Assembly (NCBI GenBank): GCA_937905855.1
Contig: CALCWU010000226.1
Coordinates: 1-18,682 of the forward strand
DNA length: 18,682 nt
Origin: an uncultured Mollicutes bacterium
GTDB lineage: Bacteria > Bacillota_I > Bacilli_A > Acholeplasmatales > Anaeroplasmataceae
Direction: 5' to 3'
Shown here one piece after another: positions 13,654 to 18,682 of this stretch. Below the pieces are notes generated by a model, which saw nothing but the letters and a program-made list of their open reading frames with translations, ran no database searches and was not told the DNA's origin. The position numbers were made by a program, and so were the translations under genes. Every line of letters starts with the position of its first letter. Positions within the stretch are counted from its first letter, which is position 1.

Positions 13654-14646
13654 ATGGCTAATACTACGATTTATGATGTTGCTGGTGCAGCAAAGGTTTC
13701 ACTTGCTACAGTAAGTAGAGTTATGAATAATCCAGAAAAGGTAAACCCTGAAACTAGAGAAAGAGTTTTAAAGGTTATCAAGGATTTAGGTTATCGTCCA
13801 AATGCAATTGCTAGAGGACTTGCAAGTAGAAAAACTACTACTGTTGGCGTAATAATGTCAGATGTTACTAGAGCTTCAACAAGTCAATTACTTGGTGGAA
13901 TTGTTGATATTGCTCATAGATATAATTATTCAATTAAGATTTTCTCTATGGCTGGAGATATTGATGTTGAGGATTCAATACGTTCTGTTGTTGCTGAGCA
14001 GGTTGATGGTATTGTTTTCTTAAATGACGAGCTTGATAAAGCTCAAATGGAATATATTATGAATTATATTAATGAATCAAATATTCCTGTTGTTTTGTCA
14101 AATGTTATTTTTGATGAAATGGATTTACCTTCAGTAAGTGTCGATTATAAAGAAGCAGTTTATGAGGTTACTAAGGAAATGATTGAAAATGGTAGAAAGG
14201 ATATTTATCTTCTTTCAACAGTTCGTCATTATTCAGTAAACTCTAAAAAAGAGGAAGGATATACTAAGGCTATGGAGGAAGCTAATCTAAAGCCAAATAT
14301 TTTCCGTACCTCTGGTGATGTTAATATCAATACACCACATTTTACAGAATTCTTTAAGCATAATAAGGTTGATGGAGCTATTGGTGTAAGAGATAGTATT
14401 GCCGTTAGTTTTATGAATTCTTGTATTAAGCAAGGTAAAATGGTGCCTGAGGATGTTATGGTATGTGGTATGCAAAATACAAAATATGCAATTTTATCAC
14501 GTCCTACCTTGACATGTATAGACACTCCGGTGTATGATATAGGTGCTGTTTCAATGAGACTTCTAACAAAGCTTATGAAACATGAGCCTGTTGGTAATCA
14601 TAAGGTTGTATTACCACATAAGATTATCAAGAGAGAATCAATGTAA
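13654..14646 (+). CDS. ccpA: Catabolite control protein A (LacI family)
   Basis: LacI/GalR-type regulator of 330 residues that mediates carbon catabolite control with HPr(Ser-P) as corepressor. The N-terminal helix-turn-helix is TIYDVAGAAKVSLATVSRVM at 5-24, followed by the hinge helix RPNAIARGLAS at 48-58. Residues about 62-330 are the periplasmic-binding-protein-like core. The segment PVYDIGAVSMRLLTKLM at 292-308 is close to the CcpA signature, which separates it from other LacI proteins. GAGGTG (13642-13647) sets the ATG at 13654; a TTG nine bases upstream is not the start. The cre-like site in its own promoter supports both identity and autoregulation. It is upstream of tyrS, a gene also found near ccpA in Bacillus. 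Confidence 0.9.
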   Translation: MANTTIYDVAGAAKVSLATVSRVMNNPEKVNPETRERVLKVIKDLGYRPNAIARGLASRKTTTVGVIMSDVTRASTSQLLGGIVDIAHRYNYSIKIFSMAGDIDVEDSIRSVVAEQVDGIVFLNDELDKAQMEYIMNYINESNIPVVLSNVIFDEMDLPSVSVDYKEAVYEVTKEMIENGRKDIYLLSTVRHYSVNSKKEEGYTKAMEEANLKPNIFRTSGDVNINTPHFTEFFKHNKVDGAIGVRDSIAVSFMNSCIKQGKMVPEDVMVCGMQNTKYAILSRPTLTCIDTPVYDIGAVSMRLLTKLMKHEPVGNHKVVLPHKIIKRESM

Positions 14647-14678
14647 ATAGTATTGATGAAGTAGAATTAGTAGATTAG

Positions 14679-14841
14679 ATGATAATTTTTTAGAGACTCT
14701 ATGGTTGGTGAAAATAGAGAATTATGTCTAAATTGAATTACAGCTATGGAGATACATCATTTTAAAGTGCAGAATTTTTGTTCTGAACTAAGGTGGTACC
14801 GCGAATAATTCGTCCTTAGATTTATCTAGGGACGATTTTTT
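14679..14841 (+). promoter_or_regulatory. Tyrosine T-box riboswitch controlling tyrS
   Basis: tRNA-sensing leader between ccpA and tyrS. Stem I can be closed by ATGAT (14679-14683) with ATCAT (14756-14760). Its apical helix is CTCTAT/ATAGAG around GGTTGGTGAAA. The specifier region GAATTACAGC contains the Tyr codon TAC at 14739-14741. The conserved T-box AAGGTGGTACCGCG lies at 14790-14803; its UGGU would pair with the 3' ACCA end of uncharged tRNA-Tyr (discriminator A). Low Tyr-tRNA charging should favour the antiterminator over the terminator at 14811-14841 and switch on tyrS and the two genes behind it. No convincing separate promoter is seen in the 32 bases after ccpA, so the 5' end is uncertain. 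Confidence 0.92.
14811..14841 (+). terminator. T-box intrinsic terminator
   Basis: Stem CGTCCTTAGA (14811-14820)/TCTAGGGACG (14825-14834) with one wobble pair and a TTTA loop, then ATTTTTT. It is the mutually exclusive alternative to the antiterminator formed by the upstream T-box sequence. Confidence 0.9.
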
Positions 14842-14869
14842 AAATTTAAAACAAGGAGAAATTATTAAT

Positions 14870-16093
14870 ATGGGTATTTATGAAGAATTAGAGTGGCGTG
14901 GATTAATTAAAGATGTTTCTGATCCAAGCCTAAAGGAAAAATTAAATAATGGAGGAATGACATTTTATATAGGAACTGATCCAACTGGTGATAGTCTTCA
15001 TATTGGCCATTTCTCTAGCTTCTTAATTTGTAAAAGATTAAAGGATGCTGGACACCATCCAATTGTTTTAGTTGGTGGTGGTACTGGCTTAATTGGCGAT
15101 CCAAAGCCTGATAGTGAAAGACCAATGATTACAAAGGAAACTGTAGCTCATAACTTTGAATGCTTGAAAAAACAATTAATTAGCTTATTTGGCTGTGAGG
15201 TTGTTAATAATTATGATTGGTGTAAGGACATTAATTTTATTGATTTTCTTCGTGATTTTGGTAAATATTTTAATGTTAATTATATGCTATCAAAGGATAT
15301 TGTAGCTAGAAGATTGGAACAAGGAATTACATATACAGAGTTTTCTTATATGATTATGCAAGCCTTAGATTTCTGGTATTTAAATAAACATAAAAATGTA
15401 ACAATGCAAGTTGCAGGTCAAGATCAATGGGGAAATATTACTGCAGGAATCGAACTTATTCGTAAAAAAGAGGGCAAGGATGCATATGCTTTTACTATGC
15501 CTTTGTTAACTAAGAGTGATGGTACAAAATTTGGAAAAACAAATGGTAAGGCTATTTGGCTAGATCCTAAGAAGACATCACCATATGAGATGTATCAATT
15601 CTTTATCAATACTGAGGACGTTAAGGTGATTGATTATTTGAAATTCTTAACATTTTTAAGTAAAGAAGAAATTGAGGAGTTAGAAAGAAAGCATAATGAG
15701 GCTCCACATTTAAGAGAAGCTCATAAGGCCTTAGCTAAATCAGTTATTACTTTCATTCATGGCGAGAAGGCATATGAACAGGCTCTTAAAATTTCTAATG
15801 CTTTATTTAGTGGTGAAATTATGAGCCTAACTGCTGATGAGATTGAAATGGGCTTTAATGATTTGCCATCAATTAAATTAACTGAGGAGCGCCCACTTGT
15901 AGATTGCTTAATTGAGCTTAAGCTTGCATCATCTAAGCGTGAAGCTCGTGAATTTATAAAAAATGGTGCCGTTATGGTTAATGGTGTTAAGGAAACTGAT
16001 ATCAATAATATGCTAAGCCCTAAAATTGCAATTGAGGGTAGAGTAATTACTATTAGACGTGGTAAGAAGCTATACGCACTTGTAAGAGTATAA
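14870..16093 (+). CDS. tyrS: Tyrosyl-tRNA synthetase
   Basis: Class I aminoacyl-tRNA synthetase that charges tRNA-Tyr, 407 residues (usual about 400-430). Visible features are FYIGTDPTGDSLHIGH at 32-47 with the HIGH motif at 44-47, the Tyr-binding region around NVNYMLSKD at 135-143 and QVAGQDQWGNI at 180-190, KFGKT at 220-224 as the KMSKS equivalent, and a C-terminal S4-like RNA-binding domain from about 340 (SKREAREFIKNGAVMVNG). AAGGAG (14853-14858) precedes the ATG. Regulation is by the Tyr T-box directly upstream. The next gene starts one base after the stop, so the acetyltransferase and DJ-1 genes share the transcript. Confidence 0.97.
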   Translation: MGIYEELEWRGLIKDVSDPSLKEKLNNGGMTFYIGTDPTGDSLHIGHFSSFLICKRLKDAGHHPIVLVGGGTGLIGDPKPDSERPMITKETVAHNFECLKKQLISLFGCEVVNNYDWCKDINFIDFLRDFGKYFNVNYMLSKDIVARRLEQGITYTEFSYMIMQALDFWYLNKHKNVTMQVAGQDQWGNITAGIELIRKKEGKDAYAFTMPLLTKSDGTKFGKTNGKAIWLDPKKTSPYEMYQFFINTEDVKVIDYLKFLTFLSKEEIEELERKHNEAPHLREAHKALAKSVITFIHGEKAYEQALKISNALFSGEIMSLTADEIEMGFNDLPSIKLTEERPLVDCLIELKLASSKREAREFIKNGAVMVNGVKETDINNMLSPKIAIEGRVITIRRGKKLYALVRV

Positions 16094-16094
16094 T

Positions 16095-16712
16095 ATGACA
16101 CAGTATGAAAGAATGCTTAGCGGTAAGCTTTATACCTTAAATGTTAAGGATGAAAAAAGAGAACAGGCTGCTGCTAGAAGAAATGAATTTTTAGATGCTT
16201 TTAATAATACAAGCTATAGTGATTTTGCTACAAGAGCAGAGCTATGTGAGAAATATTTTAAGCATACAGGTAAAAATATAGTTATTAATAAACCATTTCA
16301 TTGTGATTATGCTTGCCATATTTCTGTTGGCGATAATTTCTATGCAAACTTTGATTGTATATTTTTAGATGTTAATGAGATAATTATTGGCGATAATGTT
16401 TTATTAGGACCTCGTGTTTCAATATATACGGCTGCTCACCCTATCGACCCTGAAATTAGATGCAGTGGACTTGAATATGGTAAAAAAATTGTTATTGGTA
16501 ATAACGTTTGGATTGGTGGCAATAGCGTTATTAATCCTGGTGTCACAATTGGCGACAACGTTATTATAGGATCTAATTCAACGGTTACTAAGGACATTCC
16601 TGATAATGTAATTGCTTGTGGAAATCCTTGCAGAGTTTTAAGAAAAATTAATGATGATGATAAAAAATATTGGCAAACCAAGGCTTTAGAATTTTATAAG
16701 GAAACAAAATAA
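16095..16712 (+). CDS. Sugar O-acetyltransferase (maltose/galactoside acetyltransferase family)
   Basis: Acetyl-CoA-dependent O-acetyltransferase of the left-handed beta-helix type, 205 residues. The N-terminal Mac domain is recognisable (YERMLSGKLYTLNVKDE at 4-20). Hexapeptide repeats run from about residue 75 to 175 (IIIGDNVLLGPRV, IVIGNNVWIGGNSVI, VTIGDNVIIGSNSTV), and the catalytic His115 is in YTAAHPID. GNPCRVLR at 176-183 is the usual end of the helix. Members acetylate maltose, glucose or galactosides, perhaps to detoxify excess sugar. Its place behind tyrS under T-box control is not explained by that function, and may only reflect operon packing. Confidence 0.92.
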   Translation: MTQYERMLSGKLYTLNVKDEKREQAAARRNEFLDAFNNTSYSDFATRAELCEKYFKHTGKNIVINKPFHCDYACHISVGDNFYANFDCIFLDVNEIIIGDNVLLGPRVSIYTAAHPIDPEIRCSGLEYGKKIVIGNNVWIGGNSVINPGVTIGDNVIIGSNSTVTKDIPDNVIACGNPCRVLRKINDDDKKYWQTKALEFYKETK

Positions 16713-16713
16713 A

Positions 16714-17265
16714 ATGAAGCTATTAATGATTTTGGCTGATGGCTTTGAGGATACTGAGGCTATCGCAACACTTGATGTTTTACAGCGAGGAAAAATAGAT
16801 GTTGATCTAGCATCCTTAATGAAAAGAAAAGAAGTGGCTATGAAGAGTAATCTTAAAATTACGATTCCACACTTAATCGAAGAAATTAATTATCAGGATT
16901 ATGATGGTATTATTATTCCTGGAGGTCCTGCATCATTTAAAATAATGCCAAATATGCCAATTGTTTTTGAAATGATTACATATTTTGTAAATGCAAACAA
17001 GCTTATTGCCGCAATATGCGCTGCTCCTCATTTAATTGGAAAATTAGGTTATTTAAAGGAGCACAATTATACAGTTCATCCTGGATTTGAGGATCAAATA
17101 ATTGGTGGAAATTATTTGAAAAATGAAGGGGTAGTTGTAGATAAAAACTTTATAACCGCTAAATCAATGTTTTATTCTATTGAATTTGGTCTTGCCATCT
17201 ATAATTATTTTTATGGCGAAGAAAAAACAAGCATATTAAGAAATGCTTGCCAGGGCGAAAAATGA
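16714..17265 (+). CDS. DJ-1/PfpI-family protein
   Basis: DJ-1/ThiJ/PfpI-superfamily protein of 183 residues. Visible features are LLMILADGFEDTEAIATLDVL at 3-23 (FEDTEA with Glu12), IIIPGGPAS at 66-74 and AAICAAPHLIG at 99-109 with the conserved nucleophile-elbow Cys102, followed by YTVHPGFED at 119-127. Relatives act as deglycases, glyoxalases, chaperones or redox sensors, so the exact activity cannot be assigned. The ATG begins two bases after the previous stop. It is the last gene of the tyrS operon, ends in TGA and is followed at once by a terminator. Confidence 0.9.
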   Translation: MKLLMILADGFEDTEAIATLDVLQRGKIDVDLASLMKRKEVAMKSNLKITIPHLIEEINYQDYDGIIIPGGPASFKIMPNMPIVFEMITYFVNANKLIAAICAAPHLIGKLGYLKEHNYTVHPGFEDQIIGGNYLKNEGVVVDKNFITAKSMFYSIEFGLAIYNYFYGEEKTSILRNACQGEK

Positions 17266-17290
17266 AAAAGGAACCATTTTGGTTCCTTTT
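17266..17290 (+). terminator. Terminator of the tyrS operon
   Basis: 10-bp perfect stem AAAAGGAACC (17266-17275)/GGTTCCTTTT (17281-17290) with loop ATTTT. The T run is short, but the stem starts right at the stop codon. Confidence 0.85.
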
Positions 17291-17350
17291 AATATGGGAG
17301 AGATTATTTTGAAAAGTTTTATTACTTATTCAATAGTATTATATTCTAAA

Positions 17351-17364
17351 TGAAAGCGCTTGTC
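17351..17364 (+). promoter_or_regulatory. Partial cre-like site upstream of the last operon
   Basis: TGAAAGCGCTTGTC matches the first 11 positions of the CcpA operator consensus TGWAARCGYTWWCA and fails at the last three. It lies about 75 bases upstream of the -10 of the 17461 gene, in a gap (17291-17460) with no other clear content. Confidence 0.35.
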
Positions 17365-17436
17365 AAGACAAATTATAAATTTTAATGATGATTGTTTAAG
17401 AATTATCAAAAAATAAATGAATTTATCTTAAAATAA

Positions 17437-17445
17437 TGCTATAAT
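17437..17445 (+). promoter_or_regulatory. Extended -10 promoter of the 17461-18669 operon
   Basis: TGCTATAAT, with TATAAT at 17440-17445. The surrounding 15-mer ATGCTATAATTAAAA is identical to that at the ccpA promoter. The -35 is poor. It lies 15 bases before the ATG, so the leader is very short. Confidence 0.55.
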
Positions 17446-17460
17446 TAAAATGGTGGTATA

Positions 17461-17868
17461 ATGGATTATAAAACAATTATTAATAATATGCGCAATAATT
17501 TAAATATTCATGGTAAAAGACCAGCAATTGTTAAAGGATTTAATGAGGGGGGAATATATGTAGGTAAAACACGTTATTTTGTTATTTCTTTAAAACAAGA
17601 TGCTATTTATCTACAGGGCTTAAAAAGATTTTTTAATGAATATGATCCCAAGAATGATTTTGAAATAGCTTTTAATAAGATTAAAAATATTGAATTGTAT
17701 CACGAAAGCTTATGTGATACAATTGTAATCTATACCAATGATAAAAGATATTTTAAATGTATTTATTTTAATAATGCTAAAGGTATGTATGAAAATAAAG
17801 TAAATATTGATTATCAGCTAAATTTTTTAAAACAAAACGGCATAAAGGTTGGTGGACTAAATGGATGA
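17461..17868 (+). CDS. Protein of unknown function, 135 residues
   Basis: I do not recognise this protein. It is soluble, with no signal peptide or membrane segment, and rich in aromatic and charged residues. The central part (about 35-106) alternates short hydrophobic strands with polar turns (RYFVISLKQDAIYLQGL, FEIAFNKIKNIELY, CDTIVIYTNDKRYFKCIYF). This pattern recalls bacterial PH-like or other small beta-barrel domains, but that is only a secondary-structure impression. The ATG at 17461 has GGTGG just upstream. It overlaps the 48-residue gene by 8 bases and shares a transcript with the CvfB-like gene, so a link to RNA or translation is possible. Confidence 0.7.
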   Translation: MDYKTIINNMRNNLNIHGKRPAIVKGFNEGGIYVGKTRYFVISLKQDAIYLQGLKRFFNEYDPKNDFEIAFNKIKNIELYHESLCDTIVIYTNDKRYFKCIYFNNAKGMYENKVNIDYQLNFLKQNGIKVGGLNG

Positions 17869-18007
17869 AAAGAAAATTAGTGAAAATGAAAAGAAAAGAC
17901 TAATTGCTAAATTTGAAAGAATTCATAGAAGAGATACCTTTAAAGAAAAAAAGGAAATGTATTTGAAGCAAACAGATAGAAATTATAAAGATGGAGATAG
18001 AAACTAA
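17861..18007 (+). CDS. Small charged protein of unknown function, 48 residues
   Basis: A short frame beginning MDEKKISENEKKRLIA and ending YKDGDRN, 48 residues, highly charged (many Lys, Arg, Glu, Asp) and probably helical over most of its length. GGTGG (17851-17855) lies upstream. Its ATG overlaps the end of the 135-residue gene by 8 bases, and its stop overlaps the next ATG in a TAATG junction. This interlocking on both sides is good evidence that it is translated. No family recognised; basic charge would fit nucleic-acid or ribosome binding. Confidence 0.6.
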   Translation: MDEKKISENEKKRLIAKFERIHRRDTFKEKKEMYLKQTDRNYKDGDRN

Positions 18008-18669
18008 TGATAGTTGGGCAAATAAACAAAATGAAAATGTTAAGAAAGTCAGATTTAGGCTTTAATTTATCTGATGGTAAGGACGAGGTTCTTCTTCATT
18101 ATAAGGAAGCTACAAAAGAATTAAATCCTAATGATGAAGCTTTAGTTTTTGTGTATTATGATAAGGCTGGAAGAACTGCTGCAACAATGCACGAGCCTAA
18201 AATGACAATTGATAAATGTGGCTTTACAGAGGTTGTTGATGTTACAGATTATGGCGTTTATGTTAGTAATGGTAGTGCTAAGGATGTGCTAGTATCTAAA
18301 GATTATTTACCATATAATAAGGCTGGATGGCCAATTGTCGGTGATGTTTTGTGCACAATCTTAAAGATAAAAAATAATAAAATGCTAGCTAAACCAATAA
18401 ATCGTGATGAATTAAAGCAATATGGTAATGAGGTTAATTATGCATTAAAGGAAATTGTTGATGGCTATGTTGCTAGAATTTCTGATGGCGGATTAGGAGT
18501 TATTACTAAGGATTTAGAATATATTTTTGTTCCAGCTAAACAAATAAGAGGCAGCTATCGTTTAGGTATGGAGGTTAAGGTTCATATTCTATCAAAGTCT
18601 GATAATGGTTATTATGGCAGTCTTTTAGAGCAAAGGAAAAGCTTGTTGATGAGGATGCAATTACAATAA
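18007..18669 (+). CDS. CvfB-like S1-domain RNA-binding protein, C-terminus lost by frameshift
   Basis: As read, 220 residues resembling CvfB/YitL, a cytoplasmic protein of S1-type OB folds that usually runs to about 280-300 residues and ends in a winged helix. Residues 1 to about 60 are the first S1-like unit (DLGFNLSDGKDEVLLHYKEA at 16-35), about 62-130 the second (CGFTEVVDVTDYGVYVSNG, VLVSKDYLPY) and about 148-207 the third (IVDGYVARISDGGLGVI, GMEVKVHILSKSDNGYYGSL). The expected LLEQRKSL is followed by a non-family tail and TAA at 18667-18669. The -1 frame from 18645 instead continues in family-like sequence to the window edge, so one base appears to be missing near 18637-18645. The start overlaps the 48-residue gene's stop. 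cvfB controls expression of virulence and other genes in Gram-positives; the role here is unknown. Confidence 0.78.
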   Translation: MIVGQINKMKMLRKSDLGFNLSDGKDEVLLHYKEATKELNPNDEALVFVYYDKAGRTAATMHEPKMTIDKCGFTEVVDVTDYGVYVSNGSAKDVLVSKDYLPYNKAGWPIVGDVLCTILKIKNNKMLAKPINRDELKQYGNEVNYALKEIVDGYVARISDGGLGVITKDLEYIFVPAKQIRGSYRLGMEVKVHILSKSDNGYYGSLLEQRKSLLMRMQLQ

Positions 18670-18682
18670 TTGATTATTTAAA
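18645..18682 (+). pseudogene. Out-of-frame continuation of the CvfB-like gene
   Basis: Read in the frame starting GTT at 18645, the last 38 bases give VDEDAITIIDYL plus a partial Lys codon, open to the window end. CvfB proteins typically have an acidic, helix-forming segment like this right after the GSL..QRK motif, leading into the C-terminal winged helix. This is either a real frameshift mutation or a base lost in sequencing or assembly. Confidence 0.7.

Noticed and set aside
17309..17353. 14-codon frame starting TTG with GGGAG upstream, in the gap before 17461
   Set aside because: Too short, TTG start, and no promoter or neighbour to support it; it lies just after a terminator.
18628..18648. 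Programmed -1 frameshifting in the CvfB-like gene
   Set aside because: No X XXY YYZ heptamer is in phase at the shift, and too little downstream sequence remains to judge a stimulatory structure; mutation or sequencing error is simpler.
1..18682. Mycoplasma-type genetic code (TGA as Trp), suggested by the low GC
   Set aside because: TGG is used for Trp throughout, and TGA terminates several full-length genes at family-appropriate positions.

Overview
The window looks like chromosomal DNA of an AT-rich, low-GC Gram-positive bacterium (Bacillota, Bacilli/Erysipelotrichia-like or RF39-like; the exact lineage is inferred). TGG is used for Trp and TGA acts as a stop for several intact genes (2536-3696, the gene ending at 5040, 16714-17265), so the genetic code is standard rather than the mycoplasma code. 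A CcpA-type regulator with a cre-like site, a T-box riboswitch before tyrS, a probable L19 leader, a CarD-type regulator, an ECF vitamin transporter subunit and strong sigma-A type promoters all fit this group. No tRNA, rRNA, transposase, phage gene or CRISPR array was seen.

Left part (1-3696): a 5'-incomplete short-chain dehydrogenase, an IclR regulator, an SGNH/GDSL esterase and an alginate-lyase-family (PL5-like) protein. Neither the esterase nor the lyase has a signal peptide. Together they suggest intracellular breakdown of an imported, possibly acylated, uronic-acid oligosaccharide; the rest of the locus probably lies upstream of the window. Then comes rplS (L19) with its own promoter, leader and terminator.

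Middle (4219-8123): a minus-strand pair (a SpoU/TrmH-type RNA methyltransferase downstream of a MocR/PdxR-like regulator) diverges from a plus-strand operon of an ECF transporter S component, a 69-residue membrane protein and a pyridoxal kinase. This reads as a vitamin B6 salvage module. The MocR regulator has Arg where the PLP-binding Lys is expected, and the divergent intergenic region carries GTACCA/TGGTAC boxes. yidD (minus) converges on the kinase with interlocked stop codons, and diverges from nfo (endonuclease IV), which has a perfect consensus promoter.

Right part (9388-18682): a two-gene heterodimeric ABC exporter, a CarD-family gene, ccpA with a cre-like operator inside its promoter, then a Tyr T-box controlling tyrS, a sugar O-acetyltransferase and a DJ-1/PfpI protein. 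A last operon holds an unrecognised 135-residue protein, a 48-residue charged protein and a CvfB-like S1-domain protein. The CvfB-like reading frame is broken by an apparent one-base frameshift 38 bases before the window ends.

Most of the window is ordinary housekeeping sequence. I did not find a clearly new system. The best leads are the Lys-to-Arg MocR regulator with its operator, the intracellular lyase/esterase pair, the unrecognised operon at 17461-18007 and the broken cvfB. Both window ends carry an anomaly, as would be expected if they are contig ends.
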